Shown piece after piece: positions 10,855 to 21,986 of a DNA stretch of 64,000 nucleotides. Within the stretch, counting starts at the first letter, position 1. The number at the start of each line of letters is the position of its first letter. The stretch lies in NCBI RefSeq assembly GCF_963576675.1, contig NC_088914.1:84566441-84630440 (forward strand). Direction: 5' to 3'. A program made the position numbers and the translations under genes. The notes under the pieces are model-generated. The model was not told the origin of the DNA. It searched no databases and worked only from the letters and a program-made list of their open reading frames with translations. Source of the DNA: Euphorbia lathyris. Its lineage: Eukaryota; Streptophyta; Magnoliopsida; Malpighiales; Euphorbiaceae.

Positions 10855-13190
10855 GTGTGCATTTGGAGTTGGACAAACTCGAGCAGGAGTTACCCAGGTG
10901 GCTCCTCAACTCTCGTGGTATCTCATTTTACCTTTCACACAGATGTTGTGCATTATGCTTTTTTTTTTCTAATTCATGTTTGATGCAATGCTGTTCCTCT
11001 AAATGGAGAACAACTAAGATGGTCTTTCATGATAAAGGCCCCCGTATGAAGAGGTGTATAAGAAATCCACATCCGCTTCCTTCTTTAGTTCCCCTCCAGA
11101 TCTCCCGTCTTAATAACACAAAGTTTATTAATACATTGTAATATTATGCATATATATTGATCAAATTATTCCTATTCTAAGTTTTTCTTCACGACTAAGA
11201 TTTATCATCCTAATATTAGTCATTTGGGGATGATATATCTTCCCAGCTCCTTACTTTCCCTTCCTATCCCGCTGCTGATAGGGACATTTTGTCCCTATCT
11301 TTTAGCGTGATTTACGGTATAATTTCGAGCTTAATAAGTAGGTTTAATTACAAAAATAGTATGTTTTCGAATAAATTACAAAATAAAAATAAATTTTATG
11401 TTTTTAGTTAATTTTCTTAGTTTTTGATTAATTTCAAAAAAATAAACGTCAAGCTAATTCGGTTCTCGAGGATCGTATTTTGCAGGTACAAGTTAGAAAT
11501 AATCAAGCAATAATTCATAAGACACGCGGGGCGCGGAAGCTGGCACGCGGGGCGTAGAACAATGCCCCTCAACGCACGATAATCAATTGCGCCTTCCCAC
11601 ATGGTCAACACCTACCATGCGGGGCGTATGTCACAGTGCGCGGGGTGTCTATAGTGTGAATTGAAGACAAAAGTTCCAGGAGCTCAACCATGCGAGGCGT
11701 CCCAAGACATACGCGGGGCGTCCAAGGCACAATCCAGCATGAAATGTTCCAGGAGCTCAACCACGCATAGCGTACTCCAGTCTACACGGGGCGTGGTTGA
11801 GTCAACGAGTCTGAAATTGGCCCACGCGGAAGAAATTATCAACGGAATGGGCTGAAAATGGCACAGACGCGGGGTGTAGTACCTTCCACGCGGGGCGTGC
11901 CTTGTGAAACCTGCAAAAATAGTGTGAATTCTTACTTGTAACTTGTGTAATTATGGTTCTACCCCCGAGCTTGATGTGTATAAATAAGAGTGACTAACAC
12001 TCATTTCTTGATTCAGACTTGGTATAACTAAACTCTACCACTTTGATAGCTTGTTCGCTTGTTCCGTCACTGTGCCGAAGTTCCGTTCCATCCTCTTCCA
12101 CCAAGCTCGAGAAGTTTCACCTCCAAGACCTAAGAGACGGTCTTGAGTCCGGTTACCTAGTTCCAAGGGCCGATTCTTCCCTTCTTACCTGCTAATTAGT
12201 TTGCACTCTTCCTATGTACTAGGCTTGGTTGTATTCATATTCTTTTCATTCCATATTTATAATATATGAATTGCAATTCCCATTTCTCTATACGTGTTGA
12301 TGTTTACTACTTATTTTGATATTTGTAATTGATTATTATGTAGGGGGACACGATACCCGGCGCCCTTTTGGACGGGTCATCTTTAGGGAACCATATAGGT
12401 GATGCCCTACCGAAAGTAACACACCGGAAACCGTATGAATTGACAAGCCACGGAACTTACGGGCCCTAGTTTCTGATCCCCAGCATTAGACATGCCTTGA
12501 ATAGGAACCACGTAGTCTAAGTACTTCATGGGTCGGTCCGTCTACACGTAGTCGTCTTTGCAAGAGTAAAGTACCAATCGTATATGTTCGGAGTCATTGC
12601 TCTTTATATTTATAACTTATCGCAACCCGTAGAGTTCGATTACAAAAGTATGTCTCACTATAGTTTAGGAGTAGTTTGTAGTTGTCACCCAAACCAACCT
12701 AAGCATTCACCGCCTAGATAACGAATAGAACCGAGTAGTTTAATACTTGTGGTTATAAATCCCGTGGATTCGATACGACGGGGTACACTTTCCCCGAAGT
12801 AGCCGCGTCTAGTAGAGTTCAATTGCACATGTAACACCTTACACACACACACTTATATACTCTCACACATCATATTACACACCTCTACTTGGGCACGCAT
12901 CAGCTGCCACGGTTAGATTTGTCATTATTTTTTATCTATTTATTTGCTACACAACTATCCATGACAATGATCTAATTTAAGAATGCATTTTTAGCTGCTA
13001 TGATATCTGCGCTTCTGGTAGCGCCCTTTATTGAGGACTAGCCATTTCCAGGGCAAGAACTTCCCGAGCAATACATCACCAATATGGTAGAATTTAATTC
13101 AACTACCTCAAGATGGAGTGAATAGCATGCAATGAGGGCATGATGTGCAATAGGGAAAGCACCAAGCGGTTCCCTAAACATTGGAGTTGC
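10855..13190 (+). pseudogene. Degenerate ubiquitin-conjugating enzyme (E2) copy, plus strand, split by a solo LTR
   Basis: It is recognised by alignment to the better-preserved minus-strand copy at 16440-17074. An exon-1-like part at about 10855-11110 reads LDKLEQELPRWLLN and MVFHDKGP, with frame breaks. An exon-2-like part at about 11193-11275 reads TKIYHPNISHLGMIYLP: the E2 HPN motif is present, but the active-site Cys expected in LGRICLDI is Tyr. The solo LTR at 11276-12902, with its GCTGC duplication, sits in this exon. After the LTR an exon-3-like part at about 12985-13130 reads AFLAAMISALLVAPFIED, a stop, PFPGQELPEQYITN and SRW, matching the C-terminal E2 helices. Stops and frameshifts rule out a working enzyme. 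The family assignment rests on motif order and should be confirmed by a profile search. Confidence 0.65.
11276..12902 (+). mobile_element. Solo LTR (family with ACGCGGGGCGTG array) with GCTGC target duplication
   Basis: The 1627-bp unit begins TGATAGGGACATTTTG and ends GGGCACGCATCA. It is flanked on both sides by GCTGC (11271-11275 and 12903-12907), a perfect 5-bp target-site duplication, with no internal region, so it is a solo LTR left by LTR-LTR recombination. A diverged copy in opposite orientation at 17511-19150 is attached to coding sequence of a gypsy element. Between about 11525 and 11900 it carries some ten copies of a GC-rich motif related to ACGCGGGGCGTG in an otherwise AT-rich unit. 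It is inserted in exon 2 of the E2-like pseudogene. Confidence 0.93.
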
Positions 13191-13599
13191 AGGTTGAACA
13201 AGTGAAAATGAAGAAGATGAAGGAATATAATGGATGCAATACCAGATCCGTAATGACTAGTTGGTAACCAGATATGAGAATCAGTTCATACATATTCATG
13301 CCTAACTTATGCATATACATTATGCCATTTTACCTTTCACATGACACAAGATACATGACAGACATTTGTTTTCTTGTCGTTTGAATATTTTTCATGACAG
13401 TATTTTAACTCTATGTCATCTGAAGGCGAAACAAAAAATGCACTCAATTCTCAGATGACGTTACGATTACAGAATCCTGTCATCCAAAGAAAACACGTGT
13501 TTTTGTTAAATTTCACTTACTCATCAGATGACATCTGGAATAAATGACTGTCATTGTATACGGAAAACAAAAAAAGCGGCAAACGAAATTTCACTTACG

Positions 13600-13780
13600 C
13601 GGCCATATACCAAATTTAGGCGCTGGATGGTTTGACTGAAATTTCAGCTCGTATATAAACCTTGTATCTCACCCAAAACCCCATTTTCTAGGTTACGCAA
13701 TCTTGATCCCCTCTCATCTCTCTCTATCTCCATAGTTGATTCATGCAATTAGTGAGCTCGAAACACGGTACTGGTAAGTA
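13600..13780 (+). promoter_or_regulatory. Possible core promoter and untranslated first exon
   Basis: CGTATATAAACC near 13652 looks like a TATA box. About 30 bp downstream starts a CT-rich leader (CCCCTCTCATCTCTCTCTAT), typical of plant 5' leaders. The leader ends in CTG followed by the splice-donor-like GTAAGTATC near 13772. No open frame follows. It could be the promoter of a transposon transcript running towards the foldback array at 15790-16435. Confidence 0.35.
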
Positions 13781-14199
13781 TCTATTGATTTTCATTATTC
13801 CTTAATCTCTCTTTTTTTTCATCCGATTTACTTTTGTGTATGTCGATTTCAGCAGCTGGAATAAGGATCTATTGATTTTCAGACCTATCGTTGAAAGGGT
13901 TAGATCTCTCGCTTAGATACACTGATTTTATTGTATTCATTGTTAGATTCACTGCTGAAATACTTGGGTCTTTATCTTTTTTTAACCTAGGGAAATACAG
14001 TACCGGTTGTTAAAGATGTTCTGATTTCTTTTTATTTGAACATAATATTTGCAGGGATAGTAAGAATGCTACATGCGAAGGCTGACTAAAGAGATTGTCA
14101 ATCATTTCTTGCATTTAGCATATGGGAAGATTTCTTTAACTTATTGAGTATATATTGTTGTTATGTTTGTTTGAACTGATTGGTTGCATGTATGATGTT

Positions 14200-14405
14200 G
14201 TTGTAGGTGGTGGTGCTGAGATAGGTTTGTAATATATCTTCCACTTGGCTTGTTATCTGAATGAGTATGTGTATGTATATGAAGCATGTTGGCTTGTTCA
14301 TGTTTGATGTTCTGCTTAGGAAGCTAGAAGTGATTGAGTATGTTTGATGTACTGTTTAGGAACATAGAACTCATTGATTTAGGAAACTAGCCTGATTTTG
14401 AGTAT

Positions 14406-14453
<48 letters not shown>

Positions 14454-15770
14454 ATGTGGGTTTGAACTGAACGATTACATATATGTATGATGTTGTGGGT
14501 GATGATGAAATGATTGGTATGAACTGATTGATTAGATATAACTGTTTAGGAAGCTAGGACTCATGGAGTTTATGTATGAATGGTCATTACGCATGTGGCT
14601 GATTAGGCATACTCTAAAGCTTTGAATGTTTATTGTGATTGGCAATACTCTTACACCTATGAGTTATACTGCTAGAAGTGATTGATATGTGTATGTCTAT
14701 GAAACATGGCATGTTTGATGTTCTGTTTAGGAAGCTAGACTGATTGAGTATGTGTATGAATGTTCATTTGGGCAGTGTAGCTGATTAGTTACATGTATGA
14801 TGTTGTTTTGACTAGCCATACTCTTATACTATGCATGTTCATTGAGTGAAATAATGTTCATGCCTACAACATATGGTTTGTGAAGTATAGTCATATGGTC
14901 AACCTAAATCTCCATTACTATGTATCATGTCACTTGGCTTGTTATGCTTATGGAAAAGTATTTAACATGGTGATGAAGTTGTATGATTCTAACAACACAA
15001 GTTTATGACTAAGCTTGTGGTGACAGTATCATACACTTCATCACCATGCTAACTTCATCATGAACTGTACAATCCAAGTGGCAGGTACATAGTGGTGGGT
15101 TTAGGCAGGTACATAGTGATTCTAACAACATAAGGTTATGACTAAGCTTGTTATAACATGTTAGGCATACTCTTAAACCTAAAAATGTTATGAATAAGTA
15201 ATGAATAGACATGCACGAATAAGTTGTCTACTTGATATTCTGTTTAGGAAGGTAGCTGATTAAGCATACTCTTAAAGCTGAAAATGATGAACTTGCCTGA
15301 TTCCTTTCTATTTTAACATGAGTTATGCTGATGAGATAGGTTTATAATATATCTTCCACTTCTCTTGTTATCTGATTGAAACCATTCAAAATGGTGATGG
15401 GTTTTCAATGCTATCAGCATAAGTTATGAACTTGTGGCTAGAGCATCGCAGACTTCATCACCGTGCTCATTTTGGCATGTAAAGGGTTATTTATATGCAT
15501 TGCTATTAATGTTCATTTTGGCATGTAGATATGAATGCGTATGTGTCTATGTATGAAGCATGTTGGATTGTTTTATGTTCTGTTTAGGAAGTAGAACTGA
15601 TTCAGTTTGTGTATGAATGTTCATTGGGCATGTAGCATGTTATGTGTCACTTGAACATACATATGTTTCATATCAATTTAGGAATAGACATAAACGAATA
15701 AGTTGACTACTTGTTATAGCATGTTATGCGTCACTTGAATATACATATATATGTCTACTTGAATAAGTTG
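14200..15770. repeat. Diverged direct repeats, no gene
   Basis: The block TGTTCTGTTTAGGAAGCTAG, followed by TGATTGAGTATGTGTATGAA and preceded by GAAGCATGTTGG, recurs with changes near 14300, 14350, 14535, 14720, 15240 and 15570. A second block about a mobile GTTATGACTAAGCTTGT recurs near 15005 and 15135. The copies are irregularly spaced, as in an old, decayed tandem array. Confidence 0.6.
14414..14459. repeat. (AT)n microsatellite
   Basis: Uninterrupted AT dinucleotide run of about 46 bp. Confidence 0.95.
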
Positions 15771-15789
15771 TCTACTTTGTATGGCCTAT

Positions 15790-16435
15790 CAAAAAAGGAT
15801 AGCGTGCAATAGGGGCATTATGATGTGACGTGCGAATAGCGTACAAGGGGGGCATGATGCGTGAATAACAATAAAAGGAGATTTGGATGCTAAAGAAACA
15901 CTGGAGCTGGATGGATGGAGTGGAATACTGGAGGGGCATGGAACCAACATTGAAGATCAGATTGATTACCAAGTAGATTTGTAATCAGTAATCATTCTGT
16001 TCTTCAAGAATGGCTCTATGCCCATCCAGTAGTCCACACCATCTAGCTCAGTGTTTCTTTGGTATCCAAATCTCCTTTCTATTCGCATATCACGCCCCCC
16101 TTGCATGCTTATGATGTGCAGATGGTAACCAAGGATATCTGGATGATGGAGAACCATTAGAGTTAAATGGCGTCGAATACTGGAGGGGCATGGAGCCAAC
16201 ATTGAAAATCAGATTGATTACCAAGTAGATTTGTAATCAGTAATCATTCTGTTCTTCAAGATTGGCTCTATGCCCATCCAGTAGTCCACACCATCCAACT
16301 CAATGGTTGTCCAGCATCCAAATCTCCTTGCTATTCGCACATCACGCCCCCCTTGTACGCTATTCGCACGTCACATCATAATGCCCCCCTTGCTTGCTAT
16401 TTGCACATCATATATCCCCTGCATGCTCTTCAGTC
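15790..16435. repeat. Nested foldback array: two hairpins inside one larger inverted repeat
   Basis: Hairpin 1 spans about 15830-16105. Its left arm, with GGAGATTTGGATGC and GAATACTGGAGGGGCATGG, pairs with a right arm reading GGTATCCAAATCTCC and CTATGCCCATCCAGTAGTCC around a short loop at about 15975. Hairpin 2 spans about 16110-16345 with the same core (loop about 16225); its inner 90 bp repeat those of hairpin 1. In addition the outer flanks pair with each other: GGGGCATTATGATGTGACG at 15812 is perfectly complementary to 16369-16387. Short frames read through it (LDGVEYWRGMEP on plus, LDGVDYWMGIEP on minus), but these are mirror images of the repeat and not good evidence of a gene. Confidence 0.8.
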
Positions 16436-16439
16436 CATC

Positions 16440-17074
16440 TCCTAGCAGTTGCTACATAACCTGCCCTGTTGCTGATGTATCGTTCAGCAATTCTCTCTCG
16501 GCCAGGAAATGGCCCCTCAATGAAGGGCTCTACCAGCAGTCCATAAATATTCCACAGCAGTTATAAAATGCATAGATAAATTAAATTAGACCCCAAACAT
16601 GAGTATATAAACTAGACCCCAAACATGAATAGATAAATTAGACCCCAAATGCATAGATTTATAGCATCATCTTACTGTGGCAATGCTATGGGAAGGGCGA
16701 TCAAGTAGCTAGGGCATAGATACATGCCCCAAGGGACCGATATTAGGATGATAAATTTTGGTCCTGAATATGACCTGCGAACAATAGTAATGTCATGAGT
16801 GTATTTGCATATATATGAACTGATTTCCGTGTGTTAATAAGTTCATGCATGTTCTTACAACTGGAGGTGTGGAGGGGAAATCGACAGGGAAGTCCATGTG
16901 GACTATGAATACACCTCCTTCATAAAGGGTGTTTGGAGGGCCCTTCATCACGACAATCCATTTCCGACGGTCAGGACCTGCATATATATTGACAAGCCAC
17001 CTAGGTGCCTCAGACCGGAATCGGGAAATCTGCGACTCAACACAATGATAGAGGTTCCTTATACGTCTATCCAT
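16440..17074 (-). pseudogene. Ubiquitin-conjugating enzyme (E2) copy, minus strand, catalytic Cys lost
   Basis: Three exon-like blocks can be joined. Exon 1 (17074-16862) reads MDRRIRNLYHCVESQISRF, APRWLVNIYAGP, then WIVVMKGPPNTLYEGGVF and FPVDFPSTPPVV, the standard E2 N-terminal half, ending at a donor GTAAGA. Exon 2 (16774-16676) starts after CGCAG and reads IFRTKIYHPNIGPLGHVSMP, then a stop, then LLDRPSHSIAT: the HPN motif is kept but the active-site Cys position (LGRICLDI in active E2s) is Ser, and a TAG follows. Exon 3 (about 16555-16440) reads YGLLVEPFIEGPFPGRERI, AERYISNRAGYVATARRWTE, the C-terminal helices. With no nucleophilic Cys and a stop, it cannot carry ubiquitin. It lies in inverted orientation to the copy at 10855-13190. 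Confidence 0.75.
16568..16660. repeat. Short tandem repeat around TAGACCCCAAACATGA
   Basis: Three imperfect units of about 28-32 bp (TTAGACCCCAAACATGAGTA and close variants) in the intron between E2 exons 2 and 3 on the minus strand. Confidence 0.75.
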
Positions 17075-17510
17075 GCTCGATATAACTAGAGTAAGTATAG
17101 TGTTGGGTTGTGGACTCTTGAGAATTGTTAAACGCTCATATTTATAATATGGGTGGGTAAGTGAAGGGTCTCAGAATGGAGAAAGGGTAAAACGAGATTA
17201 ATTAGGTCTATCTGTATACGGTACGTAATTAATGAGCATCAATTGGTTTTGCAGATATCAAGACTTTGGGGATTCTAGGAAATGATGGCTTAGATATGCA
17301 TGCAAATCAAGTTGGATTTGGCTTCCAATCAACACCACCACGCCTCTTGAAAGATTGACGTATTGACAGATTTGGAGATGTACATTGCTTATTGTTTTTA
17401 CCTTATTACATTCAGAAATTTGTTTAGTTCAAATGTAAACAGATTATGAGCATTAGTCTCCAATAAATTTAAAATCATTGATATACAGAAATTCTTGTTC
17501 ATTTGATTAT

Positions 17511-19150
17511 TGATGCGTGGCGCCTAGGTAGAGTGATAATAACAATATGTGATATGAGTGTGCTAAGTGATATGGTTATGGATGTGATCTTTCTATGTGC
17601 TTTCAAACTCTACTAGACGCTACTACGTAGGGGCAAGTGTACCCCGTCGTATCAAGTAATAATCCGGTTAAGACCGGGTATCGAATCCACGGGATTTATA
17701 TCTACAAGTATTAAACTACTCGGTTCTATTCGTTATCTAGGCGGTGAATACTTTAGGTTGGTTTGGGTGACAACTACAAACTACTCCTAAACTATGATGA
17801 GACAGACTTATATGACCAAAACTCTACGAGTTATGATAAGATATAAATATGGTAGGCAAAGACTCCGAACCTATATGATTGGTTGTTTACTCTTGCAAAG
17901 ACGACTACGTGTAGTTCGGTCGACCCCGTGAAGTACTTAGACTACGTGGTTCCTAGTCAAGGCGTGTCTAATGCGGGGGATTAGAAACTAGGGCCCGTAA
18001 GTTCCGTGGCTTTTAAATTCCTACGGTTTCCGGAATGCTACTCCCGGTAGGGCAGCGCCTATATGGTTCCCTAAAGATGACCCGTACAAAGGGCGCCGGG
18101 TATTGAACTCCCCCTACACAATAATCAATTACAAATATCAAAACAAGTAGTAAACATCAACACGTATAGAGAAACGGGAATTGCAAATCATATATTATAA
18201 ATGTGGAATGGAAAAATACGAATACAACCAAGCCTAGTACATAGGAAGAGTGCAAGCTAATTAGCAAGTAGAAAGGGAAGAATTGGCCCTTGGAACTAGC
18301 TAACCGGACTCAAGGCCGTCTCTTAGGTCTTGGAGGTGGAACTTCTCGAGCTTGGTGGAGGAGGATGGAACGGACCTTCGACGGAGTGATGGAATAAGTG
18401 AACAAGCTCTCAAAGTGGCAGAGTTTAGCTATATAAAATTCTGAATGAGGAAATGAGTGCTAATCACTCTTATTTATACACATCAAGCTCAGGGGTAGAA
18501 TCATAATTACATAAGTTACAAACAAGAATTCACACTATTTTTGCAGGTTTCACAAGGTACGCCCCGCGTAGAAGGTGGTACGCTCCGCGTATCTGCAAAA
18601 TCAACCCATCCCGTTGATAATTTCTTCCGCGTGGACTAGATTTAGATTTGTTGACTCAACCACGCCCCGCGTAAACTGGGATACGCTCCGCGTAGTTGAG
18701 CTCCTGGAACTTATTTGCTCGAAATATGCCTTGTACGCATGAGTTCCTGGAACTTTTGTCTTCAATTCACACAGGAGACGCTCCGCGTAGTATGATTTAC
18801 GCCCCGCGTAGTTAGTGTTGACCATGTGGGAATGCTCAGTTGACTGCCGTGTGTTGAGGGGCATTGTTCTACGCCCCGCGTGCCCTATTTTACGCCCCGC
18901 GTAACCGTGAATTGGTGCTTGATTGATTTCTTCTTTGTACCTAAAAAATACGATCTTCGAGAACCGAGTTAGCTTGACGTTTATTTTTCTAAGATTAATC
19001 AAAAACTATAGAAATCAACTAGAAATGTAAAATTGATTTTTATTTCGTAATTTATTTGAAAACATACTATTTTTGTAATTAAACTTATCTATTAAGCTCG
19101 AAATTAAACCGTAAATCACGCTAAAAGATAGGGACAAAATGCCCCTATCA
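17511..19150 (-). repeat. 3' LTR of the Athila-like element
   Basis: Inverted, diverged copy of the solo LTR at 11276-12902. On the minus strand it begins TGATAGGGGCATTTTG and ends GGCGCCACGCATCA. It carries about eight copies of the motif TACGCCCCGCGTA or TACGCTCCGCGTA between 18555 and 18905. Confidence 0.9.
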
Positions 19151-21035
19151 ACCTCCTCAGACTTTCAAGTTTTACTTGTCCTCAAGTAAAAGAAATCGAA
19201 AGACAAGGGGTTGAGACAATTGAGAAACCAACCTCTGGTTGGTTTTACCAAGTGCGTGATTTCAAAGCTACAGTTTTACGAAAAGTTTCTGACAAGTATT
19301 CACGCAAGCGAATGAGTAACCAAAACTTATTCGAAATCTCCATAATTAAACTTAGTAGGCAATATTAACAGGGATTGATTATCTTTTGAGAACCTGATTG
19401 TACTTCACCAAGGGATTTCACTCTTACGCTCAAACTTTGGTGGGTTGGTGTCTTTGTGCTCTTCTTTGCACTTACTCGAAGTCACCTTGAGTTTGCATTT
19501 TCATCCGGGTTTTTCCACCTATATTATGGTTGGGAAACATTAAAAATGAACCCGGAGGGGGTTGTGATGTGGGTGGATTTTTAGAAACTCTAGTCCAAAC
19601 ACCGTTTTGATAATTGCATCTCATTTTCATTTCTTTGGCTTTAGCAAGCTTGCAAAATATAACTTGAAATTGCTCGAGTGGAGCTTGAGAATGCCTTTTT
19701 GCTCTCTATTTTTGCTTCGTTTTTTTTTCTTTTTCTTTTTATTTGAGAGTGGCACAAAAAACGATTTCAAAGATTTGTTGTGCTTACTTGCTAAGGCTTT
19801 GGTTTGTTTTGGGTAGTTCTGATGCGATTGATTTTATTGATATTTGGATAAGAGGAAAAAGGGTTAAATGTTAAAAGGGTGTTAGCAAAGAAGTCGGTGA
19901 ATAGGCTCGAGGGGGCTTCCTAAAGGTTTATGAAAACCAGAAAAATAATTAAAGAAAGGAATTAGCCTAAGTGGGTCCGTTTTATCATCTATTGCCCTTC
20001 TTACCAAAATAATTGTACTTAACCCGATATTGGATACAAACTCTATGAGTTGAGTGAAGTCAAAGCTCTCGAAATGTTGTGAAAGAAGTAGAGTTCTCGT
20101 ACGAACTCTTTTAGGCTCAAAAATTCACATGAATTTCGGGTTAAATTGTGTATTTTCAAATTCTCGTAAAATTTTCAAAAATCCCATTTTTATTGCCTTT
20201 TTTAAATTTCATTATAGAGATAACTTGTGGGTTAGGACTCAATGCTTTTGTTTAGTACGAACCTTGGCTTTGCATAAATTCCCTCACTTCGAAATCAAGA
20301 CTTAAATTTCTTAATTAAACCGATCCTTTGTGTTTCGACGTATTTACTTTTGACGAAAAATAACGGAACTTTTAATTATTATCCATAGAAGGTAGTGTGT
20401 TGGGTAATTCATGAGCCAATAAATTAGTTCAATTATTTTTGTTTATTTTATTTTTATTTTTGTTTTTGTTAGTGCAAAACAAACTGTAAGTGCGGGGTTG
20501 CACGACCCTCCGCATGATTAAAATGACGTGTATTCCAAAGACGTCGAAAAAGAAAAGAAAACAAAAACAAAATGAAAAATAAATGGTGAATTAAAAGAAA
20601 TGAGGACCGTGCAGGTCTTGTGCTTACGCGGGGCGTACCCAAAGGTACGCTCCGCGTAAGAAGTTTATTTTGTTTGATTTTTGGGCAGAGACTCGGATAC
20701 GCGGGGCGTACCCAGAGAGACGCTCCGCGTAGACCAAGTGTGAAGCCTGTATTTATAGCAGAAGGTGGTTCACGCGAGGCATAAATAGGGGTACGCTCCG
20801 CGTAAACCTTATGAATGCTCACAAAAAACAGTAAAAACGACACAATCATAAACGTAAATAACGAGTTAGTGAAAAATAAAACAGAAGGACGGAAAATAAA
20901 CGAACAAAACACAATTAGATACCGAAGGAAATAGATATATATATTAGAGAAAAGAAATAAAATACAATAAAAACACAAAATATAAAAGAAAATATTAAAC
21001 TTAAAACATAAAAATGGCAAAGCAAAAAAAGAAAA
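19151..21035 (-). other. Non-coding internal region of the Athila-like element
   Basis: Contains no convincing gene. A minus-strand frame at 20469-21020 is rich in Phe/Leu because of AT content and has no recognisable domain. The region includes the motif cluster at 20630-20812. Confidence 0.6.
20630..20812. repeat. Cluster of TACGCGGGGCGTA / TACGCTCCGCGTA motifs
   Basis: Six copies in 180 bp, in alternating orientation: TTACGCGGGGCGTACC, GTACGCTCCGCGTAAG, ATACGCGGGGCGTACC, AGACGCTCCGCGTAGA, CACGCGAGGC and GTACGCTCCGCGTAAAC. Neighbouring copies can pair with each other. It lies in the non-coding part of the gypsy element upstream of its 3' LTR. Confidence 0.9.
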
Positions 21036-21986
21036 CTATGGTGGCGGAGGGGGTGGGTTCCCATGGATGTTGAAATGGGTGAAAAAGGAGTTGGTGAAGG
21101 CCTCGAAGCTAGCCCGGTCTGCTTGCCTTTGTGCCTCGAGTGTGTCGAAGCGAGTGGCGAGGGCGGCTTGGTCCATGAGGCGATCAGCCTCTAAGGTGTC
21201 AAAGCGGGTAGCGATGTTGGCTTCAAGGGTGTCAAACCGGGAGTTGAAGTGGGCCCGATCTTGCCTTTGATTCCCCTCCAAAATGTCCAACCGGGCATAG
21301 ACCAATTGGAAGTCGGGATCGACGGAGTAGGTGGGTCCAGGAGGTGGACTAAGTTTGAGGTCAAAGTTCGAGTCCCACGCATCCCCCTCACGTGGTTGGG
21401 TAGCCCCTGAACTTTCACCCGGACCGGAGGTGTTGTGGTTGAGGGTTCGGAATGCATGCTTGTCCAAAGGACGAGGGTCGTAGTGAGGTAGGAGGTCAAG
21501 GGCTACTTGGCCAACGGAGGTGGCGGCATGAATAGTGACCAAGTGCCCCAACCCGATCCCGGCACGCCCCCTCGTGTTCATTTGTTGAAGCATGGTCTCC
21601 ACGAGGAGGGAGAGATCAAAAGTGAGCCCATGCTCACAACAGTAGAGGGCGAGGAGCTCAAGTTTGTTGACCTTAGTGGCCTCGGCCTTCCCCGAGAAGT
21701 AATAGTTGATGAACCGGTGGAGGAGTTGGAGGATTCGGTTGCGGATGCTACCTGGATGGAGGTTGGAGACGTGATAGTCATCCCGCCCCGTAATGGACTT
21801 CCAAAAGTCGCGGGGAGCGACTTCGGGGGGCCATTCGGTGAGATCGGTATTTTCACCTTGCTTGGTGAAGTGAGTGCGGATCCATGTCGTGGTGATAGAG
21901 AACGGCCGGTTTTGGAGGCGAAAGGCGAGGACATAACTGCCGTGGAGACCGGTGGCCGCAAGGGTGGTTAAAAATTCGGTCACCAA
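21036..21986 (-). CDS. ATHILA ORF-1-type protein of a gypsy retrotransposon
   Basis: A 316-residue frame whose N-terminal part (residues about 45-165: DLTEWPPEVAPRDFWKSITG, then ILQLLHRFINYYFSGK, VNKLELLALYCCEHGLTF and GRAGIGLGHLVTIHAATSVG) has the pattern of the ATHILA ORF-1 family found in Athila-type gypsy elements. The function of these proteins is not settled. The C-terminal third is coiled-coil-like with three copies of RFDTLEA (RFDTLEANIATRFDTLEA, then ATRFDTLEAQRQADR) and ends in a Pro run. The start at 21986 is the first ATG in the frame, but the family protein normally extends further, so the N-terminus is probably lost. It is placed between the lost pol region and the 3' LTR, as expected. 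Confidence 0.7.
   Translation of the reverse strand: MVTEFLTTLAATGLHGSYVLAFRLQNRPFSITTTWIRTHFTKQGENTDLTEWPPEVAPRDFWKSITGRDDYHVSNLHPGSIRNRILQLLHRFINYYFSGKAEATKVNKLELLALYCCEHGLTFDLSLLVETMLQQMNTRGRAGIGLGHLVTIHAATSVGQVALDLLPHYDPRPLDKHAFRTLNHNTSGPGESSGATQPREGDAWDSNFDLKLSPPPGPTYSVDPDFQLVYARLDILEGNQRQDRAHFNSRFDTLEANIATRFDTLEADRLMDQAALATRFDTLEAQRQADRASFEAFTNSFFTHFNIHGNPPPPPP

Larger units (their letters stand above)
9900..13570. mobile_element. Probable DNA transposon with CAGATGAC-type subterminal repeats carrying an E2 fragment
   Basis: Both sides of the E2-like fragment carry clusters of short direct and inverted motifs around TCAGATGACA and GACAGT/ACTGTC: about 9913-10330 on the left (CTTCAGATGACGG, CATGACATC, GTCATCTTACG) and 13330-13560 on the right (GTCATCTGAAGG, CTCAGATGACG, CATCAGATGACATC, GACTGTCATTG). 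Clusters like this at both ends are typical of CACTA/En-Spm and some other DNA transposons. I could not find clear terminal inverted repeats or a target duplication, so the limits and class are tentative. Confidence 0.4.

Noticed and set aside
15966..16202. Minus-strand frame with LDGVDYWMGIEP as a small gene
   Set aside because: The same phrase appears on the plus strand because the region is an inverted repeat; there is no independent evidence of coding.
15790..16435. CRISPR-like array
   Set aside because: The repeats are long, inverted and eukaryotic in setting; no regular short repeats with unique spacers.
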